NCBI RefSeq assembly: GCF_016900315.1
Contig: NZ_JACSNQ010000008.1
Coordinates: forward strand, 1 to 64,000
DNA: 64,000 nucleotides
Origin: Olsenella profusa
GTDB taxonomy: Bacteria > Actinomycetota > Coriobacteriia > Coriobacteriales > Atopobiaceae
Direction: 5' to 3'
Below the pieces are notes generated by a model. It made no database searches and was not told the origin of the DNA. It saw nothing but the letters and a program-made list of their open reading frames with translations. Of the stretch, positions 18,979 through 29,258 are shown in pieces; the first letter of the stretch is position 1; each line of letters opens with the position of its first letter. Both the position numbers and the translations under genes were made by a program.

Positions 18979-19171
18979 CACGGCCTCCGCTTGTTGCTTA
19001 ACGACGTTCCTGTGCAAAAGCTTAATGCATTGCCGTTGCGGTTTGAGCTAGCCTGCGAGGGCGGAGGCTCTGCCGTAGGCATTCAGTTATATAGCGAACT
19101 GAATAGGGCGGCATTTAGACAAGCGCGCTGAATCAGATGTAAGGCGACTTTTAGTTTTTAGACACAGCATT

Positions 19172-20425
19172 TTAGTCTCTCCGGAACAGGTCGCGGGTGT
19201 AGACCTTATCCGCCACGTCCGCGAGCTCGTCCGACCAGCGGTTCGCGACGATGACGTCGCAGCGGGACTTGAACGCCCCGAGGTCGGAGGTGACCTCGGA
19301 CCCGAAGAACTCGTCGCCCCTGAACGTGGGCTCGTAGACCACCACGGGCACGCCCTTGGCCTTGACGCGCTTCATGACGCCCTGGACGGAGGAGGCGCGG
19401 AAGTTGTCCGAGCCGCTCTTCATGGTCAGGCGGTAGACGCCCACCACGGGCTTGGGAACGCCTGCGTAGACAAGCCCAGCGACCCTCTTGAGCACTTCGT
19501 CGGCCACGAAGTCCTTGCGGGTGGCGTTGGAGTCCACGATGGCCCGGATGAGGTCCTGGGGGACGTCGCGGTAGTTGGCGAGGAGCTGGCGGGTGTCCTT
19601 CGGCAGGCAGTAGCCGCCGTAGCCGAAGGAGGGGTTGTCGTAGAAGTCGCCGATGCGCGGGTCGAGCGACACGCCCCGGATGACGTCCGCCGTCGATAGC
19701 CCCTTGGTGGCGCAGTAGGTGTCGAGCTCGTTGAAGTAGGAGACGCGCAGCGCCAGGTAGGTGTTGGCGAAGAGCTTCACGGCCTCGGCCTCCGTGCAGC
19801 CGAGGACGAGCTTGGGAATTCCCACCGTTCCATCGGCGTTCTTGCGGGACCTTTCGACTGGGTCCGCCCCCTCCTCGAGTAGCGATGCGAACCGCTCCGC
19901 CGCCGCTACGGCATCAGCATCATCCTTTGGCGCCCCAACCACGATGCGGCTCGGGTGCAGATTGTCATAGAGAGCGTGTCCCTCGCGCAGGAACTCGGGA
20001 GAGAAGATGATCTTAGAATCCCCCCGCTCCTCGCGAATACGCTCCGTATATCCAACGGGAATAGTCGACTTGATGACGATCCAAGCATCCTGGTTCACCG
20101 AGCGCGCAGCATCCATCGCGGCCTCCACGGCACTGGTGTCGAAGGAGTTGGTGTCCGTATCGTAGTTAGTAGGGCAGGCCACCACCACGTAGCAGGCATC
20201 TCCGTAAGCCTCGGCGGCATCCGTTGTCGCCTCGAAGGAGAGGCCCATCTCCTCCTTATTGGACAGGAACCGTTCGATCTCCGCGTCCCGGATGGGCGAG
20301 ACGCTCCTTCGGAGCATCTCGACCTTCTCGGGCACGATGTCAAGGGCTTTCACGTTGTTGTACTGACTCAACAGCAAGGCGACGGAAAGGCCGACGTAAC
20401 CAGTGCCCGCAACCGCAATTTGCAT
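19172..20425 (-). CDS. ugd: UDP-glucose/UDP-hexose 6-dehydrogenase
   Basis: 417-residue NAD-dependent nucleotide-sugar dehydrogenase that oxidises UDP-glucose (or a related UDP-sugar) to the uronic acid. The N-terminus is a Rossmann motif [20 protein letters not shown]; the catalytic cysteine is in [16 protein letters not shown], and [15 protein letters not shown] is typical of the short UDP-Glc dehydrogenase class. AAGGAGA lies before ATG 20425. It is the last gene of the polysaccharide locus, so the predicted polymer probably contains a uronic acid. It is GC-rich like the chromosome, unlike the AT-rich genes just upstream. Confidence 0.93.
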   Translation of the reverse strand: MQIAVAGTGYVGLSVALLLSQYNNVKALDIVPEKVEMLRRSVSPIRDAEIERFLSNKEEMGLSFEATTDAAEAYGDACYVVVACPTNYDTDTNSFDTSAVEAAMDAARSVNQDAWIVIKSTIPVGYTERIREERGDSKIIFSPEFLREGHALYDNLHPSRIVVGAPKDDADAVAAAERFASLLEEGADPVERSRKNADGTVGIPKLVLGCTEAEAVKLFANTYLALRVSYFNELDTYCATKGLSTADVIRGVSLDPRIGDFYDNPSFGYGGYCLPKDTRQLLANYRDVPQDLIRAIVDSNATRKDFVADEVLKRVAGLVYAGVPKPVVGVYRLTMKSGSDNFRASSVQGVMKRVKAKGVPVVVYEPTFRGDEFFGSEVTSDLGAFKSRCDVIVANRWSDELADVADKVYTRDLFRRD

Positions 20426-20525
20426 ATCAGTTCTCCTTAACTTAATATTTCTGCTGCAGAACTCATCGTCTATGGTGGCTTTAATCCGTTGCTGACGGAA
20501 CCGAATATATACAGCTAGCCAAACG

Positions 20526-22019
20526 TCACTGTGTTCGGGCAAATAATCCCTTTACAAGATTCTTTTCATAGTCATCGAATGCGAACATCCAGCAAGTCAT
20601 TGCGTACACAAGAAACGCTATCACGCCGCATATGACAAATCCGGCCCAGCCCTCAACTGGAAGAAGCGCAGACACAACGCAACCCCCTGTCAGTGTAATC
20701 ACTGCCGGAGCCAACCATCTCAAGAATGTCTGGATGAAGAACGAGGAAAGGTCTATTCCGAGTTTCATCTTGTATAGAACGTTCTCACCAAGCGTCCTCA
20801 AGAAGTACGCAACGCAAATCGAAACGCATCCCCCAAAAGCTCCGAGAAAACGAGTAAGCACGAATCCCAGTGCGATGTTACAGGCAGCCATTCCAATGAA
20901 CACGATCGACTTTTCCTTCACATGGCCGGAAGCCGTTATTGCCGTCCCGCCTATTAACTGCGGAAGCTCGAACACAGAAGGCAAAATGAGAAGAACCGTG
21001 CATGCCCACAGAGGCTCGTATCCCTCCCCCATCCAGCAATCGACAAATCGCGTCCCGATCGCAAGGAAGCAAACGAAGATGAAGCCGATGATGTAAAGTT
21101 GGATTCTTCCTATGCGGATCATCAGACTCTGAAGCCCTTCGTCCTCCCCGGCTAGGGATCGCGAGACCTTTGGCATGAACATGCCGTTCAGGGCAGCCGC
21201 GACGGTATAGACGTATCCCTCGAGGGACGATGCAAGTCCGAATAGCGTCACTTCGATTGTTGATGAGGTCATAGCAATAATCGACGGCATGATGGAGAAA
21301 ATAAGCCTCTGACAAATCTGCGAAACGGTAACCCACACCGAGAAGCCAATCACCTGCCCGGCAGTCCCGGAGTCCCAGCTGCCGACGTTGACGGTCACGT
21401 CGGTCCATTTTGAAACGATGAATAGCTTAACTAGCGTAACGGCAACGCTGACAAGCGCGTTTACAGCGACCAGGGCGTAAACCCCCCACCCAAGGAGCAG
21501 CGCCACGACGATTAGAGCGACAGTTCCGACCTTCTGCGCAAGATTGCAGAGGTTCAGTGCGACGAAGCGCTCCTTCGCTGTAAGGATGCCAGAAAGTGGT
21601 GAGAACGGAAAGGAGAAGAGGCTGTAGAGGGCTACGATGAGGTAGAGCCCTCTGAATACCTGCAGCTGATGCGGGCCAAGCCCCGCGTAAATTGCGTCGA
21701 TATTGATATATATGATAAGCAACACGATGGCAATCGCGGCAGTGATGATCAAGTAAACTTTGAATACGATGCCGAGAAACCCTGCGACGAGCTCGTCCCT
21801 CCCCTCAGCGTAGTACTTCGACATGAACCTCGAGACTGCATCCCCGAGGCCGAAGTCGAGCAGGAAGAAGTTGACGACGGAGATGGCAAGCGTGTACAGG
21901 CCGTAGTCATCGGAGCCGATGCAGGAGATCATCCAGGGCGTGTAGAGCAGACCCGCCAGCGTATTGAACGCGACGGCAGCATACGAAATTGCCGCACCGG
22001 CCTTTAGCTGGCTATACAT
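20526..22019 (-). CDS. wzx: Polysaccharide flippase (Wzx-like, MOP superfamily)
   Basis: 497-residue integral membrane protein with about 12-14 hydrophobic segments, starting [20 protein letters not shown], the N-terminal pattern of lipid-linked repeat-unit flippases. It would move undecaprenyl-linked oligosaccharide across the membrane. Hydrophobic profile and a neighbouring Wzy make a Wzx/Wzy-dependent pathway likely. Its start overlaps the wzy stop by 8 nt. Confidence 0.85.
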   Translation of the reverse strand: MYSQLKAGAAISYAAVAFNTLAGLLYTPWMISCIGSDDYGLYTLAISVVNFFLLDFGLGDAVSRFMSKYYAEGRDELVAGFLGIVFKVYLIITAAIAIVLLIIYINIDAIYAGLGPHQLQVFRGLYLIVALYSLFSFPFSPLSGILTAKERFVALNLCNLAQKVGTVALIVVALLLGWGVYALVAVNALVSVAVTLVKLFIVSKWTDVTVNVGSWDSGTAGQVIGFSVWVTVSQICQRLIFSIMPSIIAMTSSTIEVTLFGLASSLEGYVYTVAAALNGMFMPKVSRSLAGEDEGLQSLMIRIGRIQLYIIGFIFVCFLAIGTRFVDCWMGEGYEPLWACTVLLILPSVFELPQLIGGTAITASGHVKEKSIVFIGMAACNIALGFVLTRFLGAFGGCVSICVAYFLRTLGENVLYKMKLGIDLSSFFIQTFLRWLAPAVITLTGGCVVSALLPVEGWAGFVICGVIAFLVYAMTCWMFAFDDYEKNLVKGLFARTQ

Positions 22020-23229
22020 TATTCATTCCCCGGATGCTGCATTTTTTATCTGCTCTACTTTCTACTCCATCAAGATATCCGCAAAGAATCCAAAACATAA
22101 ACGAGCAAGTACCCGGTCCAAAAGGCGGAAAACCCTCAAGAAGCGATTCGACAATGTAGAAAACTGTGAGACATGCCAAAAATCGAAACAAGTGACGGCA
22201 GGACTTCGGAATACCTTCTATCCGTGAGCCCCTTGAGAGGTTAAGAATGACGCGAGGCACCCAAAATCCCATCAGCAAGAAAAAACCAATGATGCCCAAA
22301 TTTGCGAGCAGGTTGATATACATGTTGTCGACGTAGTAGTCACCTAGACCGAACAGCTCCCGACCATTGATGCTCTCAAGCGCCTTTTCCCATAGACCCA
22401 ATCTTCCGCTGGACATGGCGTTCGCATCGGCACCCTCATATTTATCCAGAAAAAAGGCGTGCACAAAAAACTCTCGCCATTCCGAAGAGAAAATAAGCGT
22501 AAGAATTATTACGATGCATGCAAAAAGCAGCAGCTTCTTCTTTCTTCGCAAAACCAGTAGAAATACGAAAGCGCAACAAATAGCGAGAAAGGCTGTCCGA
22601 CACTGAATCAACAGGGAACATATCGACAGGCTAAAACTGATTAGCAAATTGAATGCTTGCCAGCGTAACTGCTTTGACTCATCAAATGCGTTGACCAGAA
22701 GGATTATTGCCGCAACTCCAACGATTTGGCCCAAGCTGTTTTTGCTCTCAAAGAGATACGTCATGCTCGATAGCCATTCAGAAAAACCGGGGAAATAGCT
22801 TACCAAGGCCCAACAAAGATATATGCAGGAGGCCAAAACATAAGCTATCTGAATACTCGTCCAACCAGAATCCAGAGAGATCAAATTTCGGCAAAGTGTG
22901 CCAATCAGGTACATAAGCAGGCATTTCAAGTAAAGCTGGAAAAAACCAGTTAAATAGCCAATTTCGCCAAATACCAGATAGCAACAAGAGCAATACACTG
23001 CAAGCAGGACCGCAATAAATACGGTCGCAAAAGTCATGCCGGAAAACCTAATATCATTTCGCTGGTGTACACATAGATAAATTACAAGAACAATCCAAAG
23101 CGTCGTATAGGCAATAGAAAGACGTGAATCAATCTGAGCGATAACCGTCACAAAGGATCCTATTGCTACAGCAAGACATACTTTATTATCAGTTAATTTA
23201 CAAGGGGTGACTCGCGTAAACGGCATCAT
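22012..23229 (-). CDS. wzy: Polysaccharide polymerase (Wzy-like, O-antigen ligase family)
   Basis: 405-residue, very hydrophobic protein with about ten membrane segments and a large extracytoplasmic loop near the C-terminal third (SGRLGLWEKALESINGRELF, GLGDYYVDNMYINLLANLGI), a layout shared by Wzy polymerases and WaaL-type ligases. Wzy links repeat units on the outer membrane face. Clearly AT-richer than the flanking chromosome. It starts 2 nt after the glycosyltransferase stop, so translation is probably coupled. Sequence conservation in this family is low; the call rests on topology and context. Confidence 0.75.
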   Translation of the reverse strand: MMPFTRVTPCKLTDNKVCLAVAIGSFVTVIAQIDSRLSIAYTTLWIVLVIYLCVHQRNDIRFSGMTFATVFIAVLLAVYCSCCYLVFGEIGYLTGFFQLYLKCLLMYLIGTLCRNLISLDSGWTSIQIAYVLASCIYLCWALVSYFPGFSEWLSSMTYLFESKNSLGQIVGVAAIILLVNAFDESKQLRWQAFNLLISFSLSICSLLIQCRTAFLAICCAFVFLLVLRRKKKLLLFACIVIILTLIFSSEWREFFVHAFFLDKYEGADANAMSSGRLGLWEKALESINGRELFGLGDYYVDNMYINLLANLGIIGFFLLMGFWVPRVILNLSRGSRIEGIPKSCRHLFRFLACLTVFYIVESLLEGFPPFGPGTCSFMFWILCGYLDGVESRADKKCSIRGMNNV

Positions 23230-23231
23230 GT

Positions 23232-24392
23232 CTATTCAGCCAGTTCTATTGAGCGCTTTGCGATATCCGAATAAAGGAAAGATTTTGCCGCACATGACGC
23301 GTTATGTTTAATTTGAGACGCAAAACTATCAGACGAAGAGACTCTCATAATTGCTCTGACAATCTCCTCAGCTCCACCGCTGTCAAGAAACATCACATTA
23401 TCATTGATATTTACATGCTCGGTACCCGGCCAACGTTTCACAATGAGGGGCTTTCCCATCGCTGCAGCTTGCTCCCAGTAGACTGAATGCCTTCCCGGAA
23501 AACAGACAACATCTGCCGCAGCAAAATAGTCATAAGACTCAGAAGCATTGGCCCAAGATACATGAACCATCTTATCCGAATCAAACTTTTCGTCAAACTC
23601 CTCCTTCATCTCTGAAGCAATCGGTCCAAACACTAACAGTTTTATGTGCTCGTCCATTAAGCGCACTGCATCCATAAGCTGAAGTGTTTGACGCTTTTCT
23701 GTATCTATTTTTCCACCAGTCACTACGACAAAATCATCATCAGTAAATCTAAAACGATTACGGATTGATATACGAACTGGCGAATTGCTCGCACGCTCAA
23801 CCTCATCGTCGTCAGCGCCCATCACGAGCAAGGCACATTTAGCGCGTGGTAAATCATAATTTTCTACAAGAAAATCAACACGAGCGGGGAGAACTCCCCA
23901 GAACATGCTTGTATAAGGTGCAACAAGCTTTGCACACCGTTTCCAAATTAAGCGGTGAAGAACATGCTTTGAAAGCCAATTACGTGCGCTGTTGCTATAG
24001 TCTGCATGATTGTCAACATAAACTTTAATGCCAGGATGGTTCTCAAGATATGCAACCACAATATCTATATCAAGAAATTGACACCCATGGATGAAAAGAA
24101 TATTAGGAGCCGCTTTTTCTAGAGCATCCGCGAGCCCAATAAACCGATTGAGTTTGCGATAAATCTGCATTGGTGATTTATACGCCAAACGCGTAACTGG
24201 TATATTATACTCATTCAAATAGCTAGTTGGTTTAGGTAGAATGATGTCAAGACCACCCTTGTCAAAGCTTAGCAGCGATGCAATAACTTCGACGTCATAT
24301 CCTAGCCGCTTATGCCATTTAGGAAGCATGTTCTCTTGATAAGTAAACCCATCGGGAAAAAAGCATGCTAGACAAAGATGCACAATTTTCAA
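23232..24392 (-). CDS. Glycosyltransferase (GT4-like, GT-B fold)
   Basis: 386-residue cytoplasmic transferase. It starts MKIVHLCLACFFPDGFTYQE, with FVVVTGGKIDTEKRQTLQLM as the donor-domain entry and an acidic region ADVVCFPGRHSVYWEQAAAM, where the terminal E near the Glu-x7-Glu site suits GT4. The start codon appears to be TTG overlapping the acetyltransferase stop (TTGA). The sugar added is not predictable. AT-rich, suggesting transfer. Confidence 0.8.
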   Translation of the reverse strand: MKIVHLCLACFFPDGFTYQENMLPKWHKRLGYDVEVIASLLSFDKGGLDIILPKPTSYLNEYNIPVTRLAYKSPMQIYRKLNRFIGLADALEKAAPNILFIHGCQFLDIDIVVAYLENHPGIKVYVDNHADYSNSARNWLSKHVLHRLIWKRCAKLVAPYTSMFWGVLPARVDFLVENYDLPRAKCALLVMGADDDEVERASNSPVRISIRNRFRFTDDDFVVVTGGKIDTEKRQTLQLMDAVRLMDEHIKLLVFGPIASEMKEEFDEKFDSDKMVHVSWANASESYDYFAAADVVCFPGRHSVYWEQAAAMGKPLIVKRWPGTEHVNINDNVMFLDSGGAEEIVRAIMRVSSSDSFASQIKHNASCAAKSFLYSDIAKRSIELAE

Positions 24393-25006
24393 AGTAGCCC
24401 CTCGCTTTCTAGCAAGGCCTTTGGGTTAGCGAACAACGCAGCATTCTCATATAGCCGATCATCATCCCAGTCCCACCATTTGAGTTTGAGCAAGCCATTC
24501 ACTACATCATCGGAAAAACGTCTATGGATCTCTTTAGCAGGCGCGCCCACAACAACCGCGTAAGGCCTCACATCATGAGTGACAACTGAGTGTGCACCTA
24601 CAACGGCGCCGTCCCCTATACTGACGCCACCTCTAATAAAGACACCTTCACCAATCCAGACATCATTTCCGATTACAACTCTTTCGGAATCTTCGAATTC
24701 AGCCTGTGCAAAATTCTTATTAAAGATATTCTTGCCCGCCAGAAATATGGGCGAAGTTGATACTTGATGTACTGGATGTTCGCCTCCTCCAATCGCACAA
24801 TAGCTCGCAATCGAACAAAAGCTGCCTATGACGGTATTGCAGACAGAATTATTCGCACCCATATAACTATATTTTCCCAATGCAACCATTATGCAATTAG
24901 AGCCAGACCCTATCCGTCCTCGCCTGTCAATTTCACAGTCTCGCAAAGCGGGTCGATATATATATTTAATCATTTTGTTAACTATTAGTCCAAGATTGAA
25001 CTTCAC
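24389..25006 (-). CDS. CatB-like sugar O-acetyltransferase (left-handed beta-helix)
   Basis: 205-residue hexapeptide-repeat acyltransferase: repeats such as IGSFCSIASYCAIGGGEHPV, VIGNDVWIGEGVFIRGGVSI and DGAVVGAHSVVTHDV, followed by YAVVVGAPAKEIHRRF. HPVHQVSTSP carries the family's catalytic histidine region. It probably acetylates a sugar of the repeat unit, using acetyl-CoA. The GTG start at 25006 is chosen, with an internal ATG 11 codons on as an alternative. Overlaps the next gene by 4 nt. Confidence 0.85.
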   Translation of the reverse strand: MKFNLGLIVNKMIKYIYRPALRDCEIDRRGRIGSGSNCIMVALGKYSYMGANNSVCNTVIGSFCSIASYCAIGGGEHPVHQVSTSPIFLAGKNIFNKNFAQAEFEDSERVVIGNDVWIGEGVFIRGGVSIGDGAVVGAHSVVTHDVRPYAVVVGAPAKEIHRRFSDDVVNGLLKLKWWDWDDDRLYENAALFANPKALLESEGLL

Positions 25007-25018
25007 TTTCGTGTGCCC

Positions 25019-26008
25019 CTATCTCCCAGACAAAATATTTATTTTATTGATTACAAACCAGATAGGACGAATGCCAACGAGAAATAGTAACCAATTAGAG
25101 AGCGTTAGCTTGCCCCCTCCGCTTTCTGTACGAACTCTAAGCAAGTCCCACTCTTTGGGATACGGCCAGAGTCCCATATTTCGAAGCATCTGAAATGGGC
25201 TGTCCTTAAATCCAGCGCGAAGGCGATAATATATATATCCAGCCGTAGCACGAGCAGACCATTTTATAATTCGTTGACTTTCGTTTTGAAAAGTACCTTC
25301 ATGTAAGATTTTCTGCAAGTTAGTAGCAATTCTCAACATGCTTTCAGCGCATATGGAGAAATCTCTGGTAGCCATTGCCGAGCGCTGGCTTTGTCTATAA
25401 AAATAGCATCGATCTTCCACAACAAGGCATCTCGGCCGATGAAGTCTTACACACTGTACGAAAAACGTATCTTCTTCGTACTTCAGCTCAGTATCAAAAG
25501 TCATATTTCCGAATTCAGCTGATGAAAAAATGTATCTCCATACGCTTCCAGACAGAGTCATCTCATCTACATAATATTTCGATATATCCATCGGCTTAAC
25601 ATATTTAAATTCAAAGCCATTTTTAAAGTTGAACTGGGCAACTGTACAATGCAATTCGCGCATTAAATCACAGATGATTTTAAGCGAACCTGGGACAACT
25701 ACATCATCAGCATCAACAAACTGGAAATAAGAACCAGTCACTTGACTTAATCCCAAGTTTCTTGCTGCTGATACTCCAGCATTAGCCTGATGAAATGTTC
25801 GAATATTTAGATGTACTTTTGACCATTTTCTTATAATTTCTACTGAGCTATCTGTTGAACCATCATCTATACAGAGAACCTCGAACTCATCGTCTTTGAA
25901 CCCCTGCATAAAAATGCTTCGCAGACAATCATCTAGATACTGATTTGCATTATATACAGGTATGATTATTGAGAGAACAGGCTTATTTATCATTTGGATT
26001 TTGCCCAT
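25019..26008 (-). CDS. Family 2 glycosyltransferase
   Basis: About 329 residues of a GT-A enzyme: VLSIIIPVYNANQYLDDCLR, VLCIDDGSTDSSVEIIRKWS and FQFVDADDVVVPGSLKII hold the nucleotide-binding Asp residues and the DxD-type metal motif. AAAAGGAACTC precedes ATG 26008; starts at 26023 and 25993 are alternatives, all overlapping the end of the preceding gene. It would add a sugar to the lipid-linked repeat. AT-rich. Confidence 0.85.
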   Translation of the reverse strand: MGKIQMINKPVLSIIIPVYNANQYLDDCLRSIFMQGFKDDEFEVLCIDDGSTDSSVEIIRKWSKVHLNIRTFHQANAGVSAARNLGLSQVTGSYFQFVDADDVVVPGSLKIICDLMRELHCTVAQFNFKNGFEFKYVKPMDISKYYVDEMTLSGSVWRYIFSSAEFGNMTFDTELKYEEDTFFVQCVRLHRPRCLVVEDRCYFYRQSQRSAMATRDFSICAESMLRIATNLQKILHEGTFQNESQRIIKWSARATAGYIYYRLRAGFKDSPFQMLRNMGLWPYPKEWDLLRVRTESGGGKLTLSNWLLFLVGIRPIWFVINKINILSGR

Positions 26009-26849
26009 TGAGTTCCTTTTCATAAATTTTTGCGTCTACGAGAAACCGATACCAATAGGCTTGGAGAAACGCATACATCTTGCCAGGTTTGCCATCCAGA
26101 AAACCAAAACGGAAGTAATAGCGATAAATGAAATATAGGTGAGCCCGCAAAAACAATGGCAGCTTGTAATACAGGTTATCTCTTAGGGATTTCGTCCTCT
26201 CAGCTTCCCCGTAGAGAGTCGCGAGCTCAGGATTGTTTTCACGCACGTAAAAATAATCAGTGACTTCTCGCGTTGAATAATTATTGTGCTTAATCGTCCA
26301 GCTTGAAAGATCCTTGAAATCATAGTGAAGGCAATCATGCTCTAAATTGACAGATCGTCCTTCTGATAAGACTATATGCTCACCCATGGCCCGATCTTCA
26401 TAGCGACCAAAACCATTCTTAAAAATTGTCAAGTTATAAAAGGGATAGACACCTCCATGAGTGAGAAAACGGCCCATAAAAAATATCTTAAACTTCATGA
26501 CTAGACCGTTAACATTATCCTCAGCGTGCTCTTCGCAAGCTTGTTCGATTTCGCAAGCAAGCTCAGGGGTTACTACTTCATCAGCATCAATACGGTATAT
26601 CCATTTTGTATCAATGGGAATATTGTCTATTGCCCAGTTGAACTGCGCGGCATAGTGAATCCACTCGTGCTCATAAACCTCAGCGCCGTAAGAAAGAGCA
26701 ATTTCCTTCGAAGAGTCAGTGCTGCCCGAATCAACAACCACGATGCGCTTCACAAGGCCTTTTATCGAATCAAGGCAGTTTGGCAGATTCTTTTCCTCAT
26801 TTTTGACTAGCACTATTGCTGTCATGTCGCAGGGTGTCTTTATATCCAT
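25983..26849 (-). CDS. Family 2 glycosyltransferase (WaaE/KdtX-like)
   Basis: 288-residue GT-A protein: TAIVLVKNEEKNLPNCLDSI, IVVVDSGSTDSSKEIALSYG, EVYEHEWIHYAAQFNWAID and YRIDADEVVTPELA match the WaaE/LpsA-type subgroup. The ATG at 26849 overlaps the wecB-like stop in TAATG, with GGAGGAAAG upstream; the upstream in-frame ATG at 26867 is less likely. Donor and acceptor are unknown. Confidence 0.85.
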   Translation of the reverse strand: MDIKTPCDMTAIVLVKNEEKNLPNCLDSIKGLVKRIVVVDSGSTDSSKEIALSYGAEVYEHEWIHYAAQFNWAIDNIPIDTKWIYRIDADEVVTPELACEIEQACEEHAEDNVNGLVMKFKIFFMGRFLTHGGVYPFYNLTIFKNGFGRYEDRAMGEHIVLSEGRSVNLEHDCLHYDFKDLSSWTIKHNNYSTREVTDYFYVRENNPELATLYGEAERTKSLRDNLYYKLPLFLRAHLYFIYRYYFRFGFLDGKPGKMYAFLQAYWYRFLVDAKIYEKELNGQNPNDK

Positions 26850-28033
26850 TAGAAAGCTTTCCTCCACACCATTTTGTCCACGATGCCGGTGTAAGACTGG
26901 ACGATCTTCACGACCTTAGTTGAGACGGTCTCGCCAGCATAGTCCGGTACGGGCGCCTCTGGATGACTTCCCTCCTCCTCGAGTGCCACAGCGGTGCGCA
27001 CCGCCTGCAGAAGCCCCCTCTCGGTAATTCCCGCGAGGGTGAAGCACCCCTTCTCGAGCGCCTCAGGGCGCTCAGTAGAGGTTCGGATGCACACCGCAGG
27101 GAACGGGCGTCCCACGCTGGCGAAGAAGCTCGACTCTTCGGGCAGGGTGCCGGAGTCCGAAACCACGCAGAATGCGTTCATCTGCAGGCAGTTGTAGTCG
27201 TGGAAGCCCATGGGTTCGTGCATGCGCACGCGCGGGTCGAGCTTGAAGCCGGTCTCCTCGAGGCGCTTCCTGGAGCGCGGGTGGCAGCTGTAGAGTATCG
27301 GCATGTCGTAGGCCTTCGCGAGCGCGTTGATCGCGGAGAAGAGGGACTCGAAGTTCGCCTTAGTGTCGATGTTCTCCTCGCGGTGGGCGGAGAGAAGCAT
27401 GTAGCGCTTGGGCTCGAGGCCCAGCTCGTCGAGGACGTTCGACGCCTCGATCTTCCCGAGGTTCCTGTGAAGGACCTCGGCCATGGGGCTTCCCGTGACG
27501 AACGTGCGCTCAGGTGCGCAACCCGTGTCCTTCAGATAGCGGCGCGCGTGCTCGGAGTAGGCCAGGTTCACGTCCGATATCACGTCCACGATGCGGCGGT
27601 TCGTCTCCTCGGGCAGGCACTCGTCCTTGCAGCGGTTGCCCGCCTCCATGTGGAAGATGGGGATGTGAAGCCTCTTCGCGGGGATGGCGGAAAGGCAGGA
27701 GTTAGTATCCCCTAGGATCAGCAGCGCGTCGGGTTTAACATGCACCATGAGCTTGTAGGAGCGGTCGATGATGTTGCCGATGCTCTCGCCGAGGTCGCCG
27801 CCCGCGCAGTCAAGGTAGACGTCGGGGTCATCGAGTTCGAGGTCGCGGAAGAAGATGCCGTTCAGGGTGTAGTCGTAGTTCTGACCCGTGTGTGCCAACA
27901 GGCAGTCGAAGTGCCGCCTGCACTTCTTGATGACCTCTGAGAGGCGGATGACCTCGGGGCGAGTGCCCACGATGATGAGGAGCTTCAGGCGGCCGTCGCC
28001 CTTGAAGGAGACATCCGAGTAGTCGATGGGCAT
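26849..28033 (-). CDS. capG: UDP-GlcNAc 2-epimerase-type enzyme (CapG/WbjD-like; L-FucNAc pathway)
   Basis: 394-residue non-hydrolysing UDP-HexNAc 2-epimerase: KLLIIVGTRPEVIRLSEVIK, HTGQNYDY, GDTNSCLSAIPAKRLHIPIF, HMEAGNRC and PEETNRRIVD are family hallmarks. In Staphylococcus (Cap5G) and Pseudomonas (WbjD) this class converts the CapF product, UDP-2-acetamido-2,6-dideoxy-L-talose, to UDP-N-acetyl-L-fucosamine. Being directly downstream of CapE- and CapF-like genes supports that role over plain ManNAc synthesis. GAGGAGGTATA precedes the ATG. Confidence 0.85.
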   Translation of the reverse strand: MPIDYSDVSFKGDGRLKLLIIVGTRPEVIRLSEVIKKCRRHFDCLLAHTGQNYDYTLNGIFFRDLELDDPDVYLDCAGGDLGESIGNIIDRSYKLMVHVKPDALLILGDTNSCLSAIPAKRLHIPIFHMEAGNRCKDECLPEETNRRIVDVISDVNLAYSEHARRYLKDTGCAPERTFVTGSPMAEVLHRNLGKIEASNVLDELGLEPKRYMLLSAHREENIDTKANFESLFSAINALAKAYDMPILYSCHPRSRKRLEETGFKLDPRVRMHEPMGFHDYNCLQMNAFCVVSDSGTLPEESSFFASVGRPFPAVCIRTSTERPEALEKGCFTLAGITERGLLQAVRTAVALEEEGSHPEAPVPDYAGETVSTKVVKIVQSYTGIVDKMVWRKAF

Positions 28034-28034
28034 G

Positions 28035-29258
28035 CTATACCTCCTCGTAATAGGTGTCGGGTGCCTCGGGGTCGAACGGCTCGTTGGCCCACATGACGGT
28101 CACGAGGTCGTCTGTCTCGGAGAGGTTCGTGATGGAGTGCGTCATGCCGGGCGCCATGTCTACGACGACCGGCTCCGCGCCGGAGACGCGGTACTCCTCC
28201 ACCGGGTACGGCTCGCCCTCGGCGTCCGTCCCGATGCGGCGCAGGCGGATGAGCGCCTCGCCCGACACCACAAGGAAGCGCTCCCACTTGGACTGGTGCC
28301 AGTGGTTGCCTTTGGTGATCCCGGGCTTGGAAACATTGACGGAGACCTGCCCCCTGTCAGGGGTGCGCAGGAACTCCGTGAAGGAGCCGCGTTCGTCCAC
28401 GTTCGCATGAAGCGGATAGGCGAGGCATCCCCCATCGTAATAGCTCTCGAAGGTGCTCCAGAGCTTCTTTGAGAGGGAGCCCTCCGTCAGATCGGGCACG
28501 GAGAGGTCCTCACGGCTCTGCCGGAACGATTCGAGCATGGAGACGATCTCCCCAAGCGTCGCACGGTCAGTCGGACCAGCGTGGCAGAACTCCCCCTCAG
28601 GGTCGAGCACGGCTCGAACTCCGTCATAGCGGCAGCGGGTAATGTTGCTGATCAGTGCCTCGAGCATAGCGTCGACGAGGTCGCCCACCCAGAGGAGCTC
28701 GAGTTCCGTGGATGGGTCGTCCACGTGGAACGGCCTGCCATTCGATATAGCGTCGCAGAACGTGGCGACAGCCGAGTTGTAGCGCGGGCGGCACCACTTG
28801 CCGTAGAGGTTCGGGAACCGGTAGACCAGGACCGGGGCCCCGGTGCGCTCGGAGTACTCCCGGAATAGTTTTTCTCCCGCGAGCTTGGACTCGCCATAGG
28901 GGGAGTTGGCATAGCGGCCCTCGAGCGTCGCCTGGACCGAGCTCGAGAGCATGACCGGGCAGCGGTTGCCGTGGTGCTCCAGCAGGCCCAACAGCTCCGA
29001 GGCGAACCCGAAGTTGCCCCGCATGAAGTCCGCGGGGTCCTCCGGGCGGTTCACGCCCGCCAGGTTGAAGACGAAGTCGGCCTCGGAACAGTAGAGCGAG
29101 AGCTCCTCGCGGGAGCCGTCACGGTCGTACTCGAAGACCGTGAGGGGCAGCAGGGACTGGTAGCGCAGGCGGCGGTCCTTGCCGTCGCGGACGTTCTTGA
29201 GCGCCTCGCAGAGGTTCCTGCCCACGAACCCCTTGGCGCCGGTGACGAGAACCTTCAC
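28035..29258 (-). CDS. capF: CapF/WbjC-like bifunctional epimerase-reductase with cupin domain
   Basis: 407-residue two-domain protein. The N-terminal ~280 residues are a short-chain dehydrogenase (MKVLVTGAKGFVGRNLCEAL, and SPYGESKLAGEKLF with the YxxxK pair). The C-terminal ~120 residues are a cupin (ERGSFTEFLRTPDRGQVSVN, ITKGNHWHQSKWERFLVVSG with metal-binding His). CapF epimerises at C3 and then reduces at C4 to give UDP-2-acetamido-2,6-dideoxy-L-talose. It abuts capG (1 nt) and overlaps capE by 1 nt. Confidence 0.92.
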   Translation of the reverse strand: MKVLVTGAKGFVGRNLCEALKNVRDGKDRRLRYQSLLPLTVFEYDRDGSREELSLYCSEADFVFNLAGVNRPEDPADFMRGNFGFASELLGLLEHHGNRCPVMLSSSVQATLEGRYANSPYGESKLAGEKLFREYSERTGAPVLVYRFPNLYGKWCRPRYNSAVATFCDAISNGRPFHVDDPSTELELLWVGDLVDAMLEALISNITRCRYDGVRAVLDPEGEFCHAGPTDRATLGEIVSMLESFRQSREDLSVPDLTEGSLSKKLWSTFESYYDGGCLAYPLHANVDERGSFTEFLRTPDRGQVSVNVSKPGITKGNHWHQSKWERFLVVSGEALIRLRRIGTDAEGEPYPVEEYRVSGAEPVVVDMAPGMTHSITNLSETDDLVTVMWANEPFDPEAPDTYYEEV

